A stretch of DNA of 47,991 nucleotides from a virus: the IMG/VR virus record IMGVR_UViG_3300028581_000071, positions 1-47,991 of that record. The stretch is one strand, 5' to 3'. Every line of letters starts with the position of its first letter. The stretch's first letter is position 1. The notes beneath the pieces were generated by a model. It had not been told where the DNA came from and ran no database searches. It saw nothing but the letters and a program-made list of their open reading frames with translations. Positions 22,401-27,052 of the stretch are shown piece after piece. The position numbers and the translations under genes were made by a program.

Positions 22401-22698
22401 TAATTCTCTGACAATAACTTCACTTGAAGGTAACACCGTTTATGTCAACGGAGAGCTAATACGATTCAGTAACGTAGACTTCTCGGCTAATACGTTGAGT
22501 GGCCTAGAGCGAGGGGCAGACGGCACCGGAGCACAATTAATAATTCCTGAATATACCGATGTAATAGGACTTTTGGGCATCAATAGAATGAGTGATATTG
22601 ACTATAATTTAGTCTGGAACTCGTATGTTTATAACCCAATAGACGGTGATCCTTTGCAAATCAGCCAAACGGTTCCGGCTGAATTCTTAAATACGTGA
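4426..22698 (+). CDS. Giant virion structural protein / adhesin (6,090 residues), in the gene 7 position
   Basis: One uninterrupted frame of 18.3 kb encodes 6,090 residues. The N-terminus (FLPEVFQTPPNAQFLAATLD near residue 10, then a GVNATDAYVTEPTKTR segment) resembles the start of large structural proteins placed after gp6 in marine T4-like phages; T4 has gene 7, a 1,032-residue wedge protein, here. Residues about 1200-2250 look like a conserved core rich in Trp and Tyr. Residues 2432-3130 hold FG-GAP-like repeats (YGSAVAY, FGSSIAY, FGQSVAT, YGAALDF, each followed by a GAP or GSP-type turn). About 13 beta-rich modules with a YY(V/I) core recur, mostly at residues 4120-5820. A second motif (G..Y.I..LG.T.W) occurs near residues 722 and 2572. 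The C-terminus has a GLERGADGTGA turn. The likely role is a baseplate-anchored fibre or adhesin; the gp7 equivalence is by position only. Confidence 0.85.
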   Translation: MARVRTLNFLPEVFQTPPNAQFLAATLDQLVNPPSVANIQGYVGSTFGTGVNATDAYVTEPTKTRADYQLDPSVVFTKPNESAATDFITYPGIIDALKMEGGITENNDRLFTSQFYSWDSFTNLDALINFNQYYWLPEGPPSVQVAASTVFSREAFVVTDNTNTYSIVREGSTRSNTNPAITLLRGGTYTFEVDQTSPFWIQGAPGVSGNSPTQPNQSVRDVYGVTNNGATSGLVTFEVPQRNAQDEYIFPTTVNTDVISTSSFDDINGQFVNSFEGIDGITSLLGLRVAFYNTPQPIAYISSYFDEVEYDTNAPDLVAPITLTVDSCDPSAFTLASGSTSGLIVGGTLTFTGASFGGINIGQVYFIQSIPNSTSFTISTALNGDPITLTAASGTMTVNVNQGLYEDGFNVNVGNTFFVVTYIGDPNDPIIRLIPDGAIPSDTRILPVYGTEWNNRPFYLNDSNNLELIPYISAPLDVLYYQDGTNPNKVGIIRLIEDNLNNTINVDTQILGRTNYTSPNGVVFTNGLKVSFNGDVIPTSYLTGEYYVQGVGTSIDLVPVETLVVPEDFSEGEYNAWDILDWDIGNWDISLDIPVQADYITIARNSINKNAWARSNRWFHIDVITATATYNDDPTIVTTYANISHKAARPIIEFYPNLKLFNSGAVGKDPVDFIDTTNTDALSTVPGSLAYYPDIEVYSTTNAATVTSVSGSPINDESFVAGRYYEIAVLGTTNWNTVAGTTGVTYAVGNVVLCVSPGTGTGTAYQVSTTVTVPVSSITGTLAQYMFVGDQKNYLPTNSQINSLSSDGTNYTLVVTWPVAIAVTGGTTTLVASDTTVNNYSLFPGARVIFAADNDVNVRNKIYVSNFSVVAPSTQPVITLIVAEDGIVAPDTQTVVTRGFANAGLSYWFDGIDWMQSQQKTQLNQAPEFDILDGNGISFSDPVVYPSTTFTGCKLFNYTLGSGAKDPVLGFPIRYSSVSNLGDVSFDVSLNSDTFSYVYGGNPFNQKVNTGYVYNITSDVSYTRLLGWETAIAPSQQYQIFNFDFSLTAPAYIFKCDIAALPALQPDETGWPRVKVYINNVYQEPSDYSVEIGTNTTTIQLFTQIDENTLVQVLLLSDQVSKVGYYQVPLNLSNNPLNTDITTVNTGDIRTQYQDIFINAPNTTGTIFGSNNFRDCGNLNPYGTKIIQNSASLVLPGTFLRNPQYNLFNALQFNSREYVKYKQLLVDTVQKTPYEQRYTPAEILDEALDQITAAKSEINAFFWSDMLPNKSSYISNSYIFNNDLDRSQYPLSHVYNFETANYNGVLVYISRAVDNIIVEKQLLIGTEYVVSTDSPTLTITIPMQDGDIVTIREYNQTYGSYVPNTPTKLGIYPKYIPQVILDSNYLIPTYFILGHDGSYTKLYGDYIPQADILVDFRDQALLEFEKRVYNNLKLSTETPITRYEVVPGFFRDPTYSWDEFLRIYSTQFLNWIGQNRIDYKTQYFSRVNEFTYNYTNSTSKLDNSPILQGYWRGVYEYYYDTTTPDTTPWEMLGFTIMPTWWTARYGPAPYTSDNGILWDDLEQGLIWNNGAPYINPLVARPGLTTIIPVNSNGDLLSPFKVIVSNYNPSTFNKDWVVGDDGPAELSYRRSSTFPFDLARIFALTRPAEFYNLCVDLDNYKYNAEFNQYLFNDRSHLVPSNIEVYGNGTPKTSYINWIVDYEKQQGIDATTEITTTLDNLDVRLVYRLAGYSDKSMLQFYVEKPTPSSTNASLLIPDESYSILLYDNQPFDRLLFSGVIIQQNQDYWTVYGNSQNIAYFEILDPAFNGNFTTLSLEKQTVQVAVNYTTDISFVPYGTKFYTPQDVAQFLLSYGKYLESKGMMFNDVQNGIPITWTQMVYEFLYWIQTGWSNGSVITLNPAATTLDVNQPSALVQPLTIQQQNFVLNQNLYPIRLNDLCVNRDDTLFHMHTLNSGDTMAYAQFNFSNFEHGIVFDNTTLFNDIIYNLTTGLRQNRIYVRGQKTAEWNGTVNAWGFIVNQSDIQEFNSFIKYTKNEIVRYKNKYWTSLTIIEPSNVFDETKWKRINYSDIQQGMFANPSTRAYESTLYYNAEKANLEKDADLLAFSLIGYRPRDYLALIDLTSTAQVQVYKNLIKNKGTLNALSAFKGANLPQGGIQYDIYENWAIKSGEYGGVLNENFVEFRINQTSMTGDPAIVSLTNGESTEGAMQEIPLSNLFNYGTAISSPNILSTTTPYATQGLYPSAGYVNFNDVKMSTYFYAGLPTATNINGTIIPIQNFYVGEYLWMANFKEKWGVFRWKTIGQVTQVRNNQNQTATVTFSAPHELQRLDPMAIINFAANIDGYYIVTDIVNMNEVIINLSVVGANQSSVQGRGLGFAFESQRVATPSEIEALDLTENEFIKNTVWVDENNDGGWAVYRKSINYQYEAQFQIPQSSTYGSAVAYTDQAGYLIGDAGSNVVYRYSYDPMSNTSQLYQTVTPYSPAVSSGFGSSIAYAQNVYAIAANDPTSGTNKTYVYVINDSIVSKYMLEYQPPISGSVNDIAMSDDANWMYLGIPDSGVVSVYRRDNILINAGYLTVGETYTITTLGDTDWVAAGAIDNKVGISFIASNSGSALLSGGVVFGTATQTTYKLATTIDCTALGLTSASAFGQSVATNYDGSVLTVGAPKVILNSSIDNWGAAYIYQRAEQNFETQSTSILYQPQTFQLAWTPTDTKQVLSSVSVTSNYLTVNSASGLYEGMPVMFTGTGFSTSGISPYITYYIQDIVGSTIALKNSRSTNTPITLTNSTVSCTMYPQDSQLYVSVNGTVVQDDNYAVGENTFYYTGALRVGDIVNVSGNEFFMVQEVNSDYTERSDIYYGTSVETTRYGSDVLVGSPYEIDTEGREGAVYSYINGGAKYGVVIGTSPCNLLGTRTLLINGYAAFLPAGNATTVANAINNSRITNVRAIATADNKIIIQLVDNNLAGVDDKLVLSVFNNSVLNELGIQLYTNTQTIKCPYGFGPTEFGYNVKANHTNSIVVSAPVGTRYTGTFFDFTDDENLNNDTVFDNNATRFVDSYPNAGAVYMFEYLSNNNESVSSPGSWTYAQSVNDINTDYGFNPQYGAALDFNSNAVIVGSPNFQPTTIGGEAIVYFNASGVNDWAVYRQSSAVVDINRIQNTQLFGAITNETLVNLDYIDPLQNKILGAARENLDFVTGVDPATYNVSYNTESGPVWGGAHVGRLWFDTSNVRWVNYHQNDVVYNSSYWGEVFPGSDVAVYSWISSFIPPQNYQGPGVPYDVNQYVVNNVINSSNVVVPIYYFWVRNTNVIFSQTGKTLSDSVVQSYIANPRASGISYMAPLLPNTFGIYNSGAYINADDSVFHVGFSNSQSEDTIHNEYSLIRANFQDDFLPGSPNINATHVEGGIHGDIGQQYIYGAPYSLYAKLLDSLAGCTPSGTVVPDPFLPAAVQSGVLVRPSQSFFYERLEAIKNYLTYANDIIINYPIFELREELSFLFTTGEFYNTPDYWSYVDWWAPGYNSGVKPSVQVSVFAELSTLNVAVGTVARVVQNISGRWEVYIQTTAGVWNRIGLQNGTLQFKNDLWNYAAGMLGWDGNFFDTNSFDLYPSEETRSIIRALNEQIYVSDLLIHRNKSLILLFEYIQAETIESQNYLPWLNKTSLADVSHVIRELLPYEVYKTDDQTFLSGYVNETKPYHVVIKDFLFKYTKTDVFEGDVTDFDVPAAYNSTDQQFISPQLVYTIDTSGIYEYNAQDPIWQTNAYSQWFQNFGLSVTGQPGFPITTLNSFLTRSTRYILVDNAHGFPANGVITIGTEQIGYSYVDRSLNIVGGLARGINQTTPVDHIPGEQIFIDLPAVILLDSGRGYTNPPKVTAVIDTTKYPVPRELAVFEAVLGTDSVVQINVVNPGSGYAVLPTLEIEPALTVYFSNTDINSRFNTINIYAPDLRTGDLVRYRAGIGAGAGRLADGQWYYINVLESTTISVIGLYSTYSNAINDQDRIALFDNGTATGMSLNLGAKASIITSSAPIRENIITLKFDRTTYGSKIVDWQADSFYGAYFAGSYYSVDTTASSSGVSLESTHPDINTLLASADGATFEITDVQNQETLTWSSLVRNVEETINEGSGFPDADRYLIRLVLSDSTEPNASGSTIGFYVGMPIKFTGGLAGTGITSGTTYYVAKIINETDFSIEDANGTVIALNSITIEVPVLCYTGQVVDTAIVSVNYPGILTATATSESNNAITVPLTALGTGGTNGFYPGLTVFFTGTDAQFAAFENKIIANEVYYINTIIDQQTFTISEFKNPTFTNVLQNIADTTLVLPITATVTETIGASDIVVLDSNANFNFNDPVIFNTMVIAGSEVSTFGNIVSGTVYYVSEVVDGSPTQIKISETKSGVNFDLSTVAAATDTSAVATNQSNVIPLADATGELTMNVALPVSPGQVNGQQFKFYQTSGQYTDKSGAISNLIETIVYATIAAPVNKVAVESTTNFYTNLPVQFEVATGNLSTGTTYYVLDYSGKSAGGSTLPNLEVQVQQTLSAGNQLICYTGTDTSDLYLNMPITFSGTGLGGLIISDQYFIKSIVNSTTFTVSELPGGTTTTLSDDAGFMVGTGYPYITVSASPGSSPVSLITSTTASALDQVNLTNPTFDISYILGGYRAIIDNGGSGFAINNVITISGTEVDGLSPKNDIIITVSEIDANGVITRVSPAGQPPNLELSYYLKVISATQFEVYENSLMTIPVSGNTFPYEGLTSTTATAASNDRITVGDSSVFDLNDAVVFSGDIFASEIVLGQTYYIKSLPTSTTVTLSAVPAGTTLNISTDTSGSMTMAKPGSFAYLPQPFFFQPSIIRYNNRLYECLVSNNDPEFIFGKWQLVDPGSRNINAMDRVIGYYQPTANMPGVDLTQLFEGVSYPNPIYYGNAFEPSKQFEVDTNLQDQPFDEVLPSTYTVQGADFPYGYAPEELVAGNVRDSIAITVTTRPGTNWDAAEYANVGYSVVSLEIVPESQTQTAYSFDRVVQVPAQVAVQVLSATTGLGTTLSPTEYTVDWVNKTITLDNPISFTPSLETLRIDVYEVGNGDQLVKSSTHNDPIRTNSNTGFNEIYLNCNYSDSIFNGGGVIQPGSFDVVVTAVATSSVTNEITCDDASKFSIGEAITFTGTLFGNIQPNTTYYIKSVSNITESITVSLSYDPITGIAGPTALLTTDTGTMYINLTYGSDVPWTAPYVMHNGTLLVEGRSSQVTGTSASTNAIITNSTAGMTVGMPVTFSDTMFGNVVEPMTRYYVTSIIDSTNFTISTSPSGPNLTLTDATGGAYYITNDFAFGLQPNNIQATLIFATDSYTNDNDYLCYSVFGEGSPITYGYTIPQRQEFVANGTEVSFVLSNFVGEDNPINAVVEIDGVRQNSSAYNISFVTNSVTFFAVPAANSIVSVTSYNKTGRQYLNTQYGISGNIGSAFATFTVGTTTNTSGTWDQDDPDVQSWDQDSPSVVSWDEQESWLSLSSGSTGVLTVNDPIIFDAPTIGGIVAGQTYYVIEILDSTDFVISTTPGGTAFQLTNDSGAMTANANALIVAEITNVNNNITPPLATTLATATDGGTDEITVTSTAGFIAGATVEFRGTAFGGVATDGTVYFVNSVVDGTHFTIEDADGDIVPLSTATGTIEVTVGGQSAVRVTTAIQTGFTTNTLVRIDGVEGSTQLNNNTYYVRVINNYTFDLYNQPYTADLNGVNYPVTTVSNYVSGGFIWRQGSFYLVNTYATATSVTGQITVNSTAGLVYGTPVYFTQSGNQNGDNLMGGLIQGTEYYVRDFIVGGAITVSSTRGGPATALTNDTGYINVTQWQQTNVDRLWVTINGYRVPSSKLKLNDVNEVSILSSINPGDIVIITSMMPSATPDQQVYLNLVDYAGNPAVYSANDETRTWLTRTLGILDTVMYVGDVTSLTQQVVQNVTAPIAVAGYYNIGLDSDKRTLTGVTVYNNTTGQNISNDYISIILVDAAPILKIASGSWIAAGNSLTITSLEGNTVYVNGELIRFSNVDFSANTLSGLERGADGTGAQLIIPEYTDVIGLLGINRMSDIDYNLVWNSYVYNPIDGDPLQISQTVPAEFLNT
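11719..13830 (+). repeat. FG-GAP / integrin-like propeller repeats inside the giant protein
   Basis: At residues about 2432-3130 of the giant protein, (Y/F)G.(A/S)(V/I)A-type strands recur, each followed by a hydrophobic strand ending in a GAP, GSP or SAP-like turn: VLTVGAP, VLVGSP, VVSAPVG and VIVGSP are visible. Each is followed by a strand such as AAYIYQ, AVYSY, AVYMF or AIVYF. This alternation is typical of seven-bladed FG-GAP beta-propellers. The blades are interrupted by at least one inserted module. The calcium-binding DxDxDG loops of classic integrins are not obvious. Confidence 0.6.
16800..21880 (+). repeat. Array of about 11 divergent beta-rich modules (60-80 residues each)
   Basis: In the C-terminal third of the giant protein a module recurs with this order: an ITV..ST.GF strand, a G.PV.F.GT.FGG turn, a TYY(V/I).SI..ST.FTIS core, and a GG..(L/I)TLT..(T/S)G.M closing strand. 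I count copies starting near bases 16800, 17090, 17360, 17810, 18000, 18640, 19765, 20100, 20870, 21140 and 21640. Two outlying copies lie near 5395 and 12577. The copies are diverged at DNA level, so this is an old protein-level expansion. Confidence 0.75.
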
Positions 22699-22709
22699 GT
22701 TCCCTGAAT

Positions 22710-22717
22710 GATAAATA
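22710..22717 (+). promoter_or_regulatory. T4-type late promoter box (GATAAATA), start-proximal
   Basis: GATAAATA lies 12 bases after the stop of the giant gene and ends five bases before ATG 22723. This is the same box-to-start spacing as at 4413 and 33930. It supports ATG 22723 over ATG 22708, which lies inside or before the box. Confidence 0.55.
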
Positions 22718-22722
22718 AAGAA

Positions 22723-22875
22723 ATGAAAGATTATAAACCAAACAATGATGGTAAGCAGGATCAGCTTCCTACTAGAAAGCCCGACGAACACAGTGGAATT
22801 TACTTTTCTTCTGGTATAAAGATTTTTGATCCTAATTCAGGTGAAGTAATTCTGCACAAAAGAGGGGACGATTAA
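22723..22875 (+). CDS. Small protein sharing a motif with the next gene (50 residues)
   Basis: A short frame fills the gap between the giant gene and the next structural gene. Its first half is polar (Lys, Asn, Asp, Gln). Its last 20 residues contain GIKIFDPNSGEVILHK, which matches the start of the next protein (FLKIYDPNNGEIFVEK near residues 13-28). The shared KI(F/Y)DPN.GE hairpin suggests one is a partial duplicate of the other, or that both bind the same partner. The stop codon overlaps the next start (TAATG), so translation is probably coupled. An in-frame ATG at 22708 would add five residues. Function unknown. Confidence 0.65.
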   Translation: MKDYKPNNDGKQDQLPTRKPDEHSGIYFSSGIKIFDPNSGEVILHKRGDD

Positions 22876-23495
22876 TGTCTGTGATTACGTTGTCATACAA
22901 GGTTGAGGGATTTCTCAAAATCTACGACCCTAACAATGGGGAAATCTTCGTAGAAAAGAAGAATGCCATCAACTATGAAAATATGTCAGAGGCTATTGCA
23001 GACTCGTTGAGCAGTCGCGGTTATGGACAAATCTATGAGATGGCGTTCGGCAACGGTGCAGCATCAATCGACGAGACCGGTGTTATTACCTATCTTCCCC
23101 CAAATACGACTGGTCAAAATGCTGCACTTTATAATCAAACTTATGAAAAAATCGTAGACGATACTAGCGTATTCAACCTAGATCCAACTAGAAATAAGAT
23201 GACTGTTCTGCACAGCGCAGGCCTTCTTTATAGTGATATCCTTGTCCAGTGTTTACTAGACTACGGACAACCCGCAGGTCAAGCAGCATTCGACAACAGT
23301 ACATCAATAAACTCTGATTACATCTTCGACGAACTAGGATTATTGGCCAACTACGGCACAGATGCTAATGGTGATACTATCACTAGATTACTGACGCACG
23401 TAGTATTTCACCCTGTGCAAAAGTCTCTAAACAGACAGATTCAAATTGATTATACGGTGCGTATTCAGAGTTTGACTAATCTAATAACAATTTAA
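22875..23495 (+). CDS. Virion structural protein of T4-like marine phages
   Basis: This 206-residue protein begins with a beta-hairpin motif (KIYDPNNGE), followed by KNAINYENMSEAIADSLSSR and the GYGQIYEMAFGNG segment. I associate that order with conserved small structural proteins located just before the fibre genes in T4-like phages of marine bacteria. The C-terminal third ends in beta strands (VVFHPVQKSLNRQIQIDYTV), suggesting a compact beta domain. The start overlaps the stop of the preceding small gene, and an AGAGGGG site lies 7-13 bases upstream. The exact place in the virion is unknown; the neighbours suggest baseplate or proximal fibre. Confidence 0.75.
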   Translation: MSVITLSYKVEGFLKIYDPNNGEIFVEKKNAINYENMSEAIADSLSSRGYGQIYEMAFGNGAASIDETGVITYLPPNTTGQNAALYNQTYEKIVDDTSVFNLDPTRNKMTVLHSAGLLYSDILVQCLLDYGQPAGQAAFDNSTSINSDYIFDELGLLANYGTDANGDTITRLLTHVVFHPVQKSLNRQIQIDYTVRIQSLTNLITI

Positions 23496-23513
23496 TAACG
23501 GAGTGTAGGTGAA

Positions 23514-26066
23514 GTGTCATACGTAATTCTAAAAAGTGACGGTACGGTCTTAACGACTATCCCCGATGGCACCATCAACACCAACAGCACCTCGGTAGGA
23601 TTGCCTGGAAGACTTTACCCCGGTTACGGACAGGTCGTAGACACTAATTTTGTCCACGTTATTGAGAACTTTGCAGATAGCACTCCGCCCAATGCAGCGT
23701 TGAAGGGGCAACTCTGGTATAATACCGCTAACAGTACACTGTGCGTAGCTCCGAGTGATTCGCCTTCTGCTAGCAGTTGGGTAGTAATCTCTACTGTCGG
23801 CAGTAATGCTTCTTTTGGCAATCTTACTGTTACCGACAACATTACTGCAAACACCGCGACAATAAGTAATTCAGCAACGGCAAATGCAATCACAGTTAAT
23901 TATGCTACTGTAAACGTGAATGCAAACATTACTAATGCAAATGTTACTGGAAATCTAGTAGCAAGCAACGTACTGACGAATCTAGTCAGCACTGGATCTC
24001 AACTGCTTGTCGGTAACATGATTGGAACTTGGACAGTCTCCGGTGGACTAGACGGTAATTCACTGCGTATAAGCGACGGTAATCTATACATAGCTAACGG
24101 CGGCTACGGTATCAAGACTGACTCATACATGTATGCGAATGGTGTTGCAGTCAGTTTTGACGGAACATACACTAACGCAAATGTTGCAGCCTTTCTACCT
24201 GTCTATACCGGAGAAATCGGTCTTATCGGGGGTGGCGCAAACTTAAACGGCGACACCTTAAACACAGGTTCTGCTTCTAATCCGGGAATAATCATCGGTA
24301 ATTGGACCGTTCAAGCTGGTTCTCTCATCAACGGGTTAACAAACATTCCGGGAACTAGCATCAGCAGTATAGTTGATAGTGCCAACACTGCTATCTATGC
24401 TGTCAATGTACTGGGCACGGGTCAACCAAACATCACATCTGTTGGTACGTTGACCTCACTAGTAGTAAGCGGAACATTGACTACTGGACAAGTCATTTCT
24501 ACTGTTTCTAACGGAACCGCTCCGCTAACAGTATTGTCAACTACTAAAGTTGCAAATCTAAATGCCGACCTTCTTGATAACTATAATAGTGCTGTAACTG
24601 CTACCCCAGATACAGTTGCGGTAAGAGACGCTAACGGCAACATCTTGGCTAACTATTTTGTTGGTAACGGTAGTCTACTTAGCGGCATTAATACGTCGGT
24701 ATCTAATATCATAAATGGTACATCAAACATCAACATCGCTTCCCCTAATGGTAGTATCGTTGCATCTGTAAACGGTGTCAACAACGTTCTTATTATTGCA
24801 TCTAGTAGCGTGATTGTTTCGGGAACACTAAATGCTACTGCTTTTGTCGGTGATGGATCCGGACTAACTAACCTAACAGTAGGCAATATTTCCGGTACTA
24901 TTGCAAATGCAAACTACGCTGCATATGCCGGTGCTATCGTTAATTCCTCACAGCCTAACATCACATCTGTTGGCACGTTGACTTCGTTGGCAGTAACTGG
25001 AAACATCAATTCGGGCAATGTGATCAGTTCATTCTTCGGTAGCGGTGCAGGACTAACCAACATTCCGGCAGGAAATGTAGTGGGGACCGTGAGTAGCGCA
25101 ACCTCTGCTACCACTGCCGGTGCGGTAACAACCGCGGCACAACCAAACATCACTAGTGTTGGCACACTAACTAGTCTCGCAGTAACAGGTAACATAAGCG
25201 GTGCTAATCTAACAGGTAATCATTTCGGGAACGGCGCGGCCCTTACGAATCTACCGGCTGCTAACGTCACTGGCAAAGTAGCAAATGCGGTATATGCAGA
25301 CATTGCCGGAGCTTCGGGACCTTCTGATACAGCTAACACAGTTACCAATAATGCACAGCCGAATATCACATCTGTCGGTACTCTTGTCTCGTTGACCTCT
25401 AGCGGTAATATCACAGCAGCCAATGTTAGCGGCAACTTGTCTGGTAATGGATTTGCTATCTCCAACATCAATGGTTCGAATGTCAGCGGCACGGTGTCGC
25501 TGGCTACGGCTGCAACTACTGCAACCTCTGCTACCACTGCCGATACGGTAACAACTAACGCACAGCCAAACATCACTAGTCTTGGTATTCTATCAGGTTT
25601 AAATGTTGCAGGAACAGTGAATGTAACAGGTGCTATCTCTGCTACTGGAAACACTTCGTTTTCTTCCGGCACACAGCAAGTCAGAGACATCATTGAACAA
25701 GTTAACCTTGTGGGTTCAGCATTGACTGGCGCGATTAACGTAAACTTGATTGGCCCCTCAACTAACTATTACACGGTCGACGCTACCGGAAATTGGGTAA
25801 TCAACTTCAGAGGGAATAGCTCCGTCACAGCAAATTCTTATCTAGCAACAGGTCAAATGTCTACTACTACGCTGCTAGCTACAGTCGGCGCAACACCATA
25901 TTACCCTACTGCATTTACGATTGATAGTGTCTCGGTAACCCCGAAATGGTTAAATAGTGCACCTGTTGCGGGAACTCCTAATAAAGTAACTGCATATACT
26001 TTTACTATCGTGAAGACCGGGTCAGCAGCATATACAGTGTTTGCGTCAACGTCAAACTACGGATAA
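23514..26066 (+). CDS. Tail fibre-like protein with repeated QPNITSVGTL modules
   Basis: The start is GTG 23514, ten bases after a CGGAG site. Residues 1-85 form a module (DGTVLTTIPDGTIN, then GLPGR.YPGYG, TNFVH..ENFA and LKGQLWYN) also found at the start of the 410-residue protein at 27053. This module is common at the head of fibre paralogues in T4-like phages and probably attaches the fibre to the baseplate. The central part has long Asn/Ala/Thr/Val-rich stretches typical of beta-helical shafts. Five QPNITS(V/L)G.L units lie at residues about 304-695. The C-terminal 130 residues (after DIIEQVNLVGSAL) form a different domain. The likely role is a host-recognition fibre. Confidence 0.85.
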   Translation: MSYVILKSDGTVLTTIPDGTINTNSTSVGLPGRLYPGYGQVVDTNFVHVIENFADSTPPNAALKGQLWYNTANSTLCVAPSDSPSASSWVVISTVGSNASFGNLTVTDNITANTATISNSATANAITVNYATVNVNANITNANVTGNLVASNVLTNLVSTGSQLLVGNMIGTWTVSGGLDGNSLRISDGNLYIANGGYGIKTDSYMYANGVAVSFDGTYTNANVAAFLPVYTGEIGLIGGGANLNGDTLNTGSASNPGIIIGNWTVQAGSLINGLTNIPGTSISSIVDSANTAIYAVNVLGTGQPNITSVGTLTSLVVSGTLTTGQVISTVSNGTAPLTVLSTTKVANLNADLLDNYNSAVTATPDTVAVRDANGNILANYFVGNGSLLSGINTSVSNIINGTSNINIASPNGSIVASVNGVNNVLIIASSSVIVSGTLNATAFVGDGSGLTNLTVGNISGTIANANYAAYAGAIVNSSQPNITSVGTLTSLAVTGNINSGNVISSFFGSGAGLTNIPAGNVVGTVSSATSATTAGAVTTAAQPNITSVGTLTSLAVTGNISGANLTGNHFGNGAALTNLPAANVTGKVANAVYADIAGASGPSDTANTVTNNAQPNITSVGTLVSLTSSGNITAANVSGNLSGNGFAISNINGSNVSGTVSLATAATTATSATTADTVTTNAQPNITSLGILSGLNVAGTVNVTGAISATGNTSFSSGTQQVRDIIEQVNLVGSALTGAINVNLIGPSTNYYTVDATGNWVINFRGNSSVTANSYLATGQMSTTTLLATVGATPYYPTAFTIDSVSVTPKWLNSAPVAGTPNKVTAYTFTIVKTGSAAYTVFASTSNYG
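24423..25600 (+). repeat. Five in-frame fibre repeats (QPNITSVGTLTSL type)
   Basis: The codons for QPNITS recur at 24423, 24951, 25140, 25356 and 25563, each followed by VGTL.SL or a close variant and a TGNI or SGN(I) strand. Spacing varies (189-528 bases), so the units are separated by other beta-rich segments. This motif is widespread in phage fibre shafts. It is a protein-level repeat, not a CRISPR or intergenic repeat. Confidence 0.85.
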
Positions 26067-26073
26067 GCTAGCA

Positions 26074-27018
26074 ATGAGCAGAGTCGGAACATTCAGTGCA
26101 GGCAGTTACAGAGCATGGCTAGACCCATCAGCGTCGGACACCAGCTGCGCTAATAGCGGCTACACCTTCCCTTTATTAATACCTGAAGCCTCTGATGGTT
26201 ATACGCTGTCACAACTGGGAACACCGCAATTGAACGCTTATGCTTGGGACATTGACACTGGATTTATAAAGTATCTCATCAACGGCCAAGGAAGAGGGGT
26301 ATTCGGAACCGGAGAAATCGGAGATACCTCACCTTCACGCTACATGCTACTTTACGATCCTACCGGTACAAGTAGCTATACGTACAGTGATTTTGATGAT
26401 TGTTTTCAGACCGGAACCCCTCACGAAATGGGGATATTTGAAGTAGATAACTCGGTGCTTTTAGGGGGCGGTAACGAGCAAGCAGGAGGAACGCTTGCTA
26501 ATAACACGGTGCGTTCTTGGCAAGCATCAGACGGTAGAATCATAGTACTGATGGGCGGAACAACTTACGGACATGCGGTCTTCCAATACTTCTCTTATCC
26601 AGGTGAGTCTATGGTTCGTATGCAAATGTCTTATACTAACACGACTGTAACTAGTCATACTTTATTAGCACAGCGCGGAGGCGATTGCGACTTTGATGGG
26701 TTTCCTACCACCAACGGTAGGGGAATTTCCCCGGTAGCACCTAACAATGTTGCGTTTTCCGCAGGAGGATACTCGTCTGGCAAGTCAGTGTGTGTATATA
26801 CCCCTGGCAACGGGTTCACCTGCAACACTGCGATCATCGCCGCTTGGCCTTTATATAATCCTACTACTGTCTTGACAGGGGTGAACTACGGCTTCGGCGA
26901 CTTTTCTGCATATAATGCTTGGAATTTAGGGACGGTTTCTCCGGGACAAACTGTCTATGTAACCTGTTTTTATATAGTAGGACTGGGTCTTTCAGCTTTC
27001 CCTGCTTATATATGCTAG
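26074..27018 (+). CDS. Unknown protein between fibre genes, possibly a fibre tip
   Basis: This 314-residue protein starts at ATG 26074, seven bases after the fibre stop; the upstream in-frame TTG at 26041 lies inside the fibre gene and is less likely. There is no clear Shine-Dalgarno motif, so translational coupling is likely. The protein is rich in Gly, Ser, Thr, Tyr and aromatics and looks all-beta. It contains seven cysteines, unusual for a fibre gene here, including one as the last residue (AFPAYIC). I do not recognise a family. Its position directly after a fibre gene and before a second fibre gene fits a receptor-binding or fibre-associated protein; this is inference. Confidence 0.7.
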   Translation: MSRVGTFSAGSYRAWLDPSASDTSCANSGYTFPLLIPEASDGYTLSQLGTPQLNAYAWDIDTGFIKYLINGQGRGVFGTGEIGDTSPSRYMLLYDPTGTSSYTYSDFDDCFQTGTPHEMGIFEVDNSVLLGGGNEQAGGTLANNTVRSWQASDGRIIVLMGGTTYGHAVFQYFSYPGESMVRMQMSYTNTTVTSHTLLAQRGGDCDFDGFPTTNGRGISPVAPNNVAFSAGGYSSGKSVCVYTPGNGFTCNTAIIAAWPLYNPTTVLTGVNYGFGDFSAYNAWNLGTVSPGQTVYVTCFYIVGLGLSAFPAYIC

Positions 27019-27022
27019 CAAT

Positions 27023-27030
27023 GATAAATA
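27023..27030 (+). promoter_or_regulatory. T4-type late promoter box (GATAAATA)
   Basis: The box begins five bases after the stop of the preceding gene and lies 22 bases upstream of ATG 27053. A GGAG site sits between it and the start, so here the transcript would have a normal leader. Confidence 0.65.
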
Positions 27031-27052
27031 AGAATAACGGAGCGATTTAATA

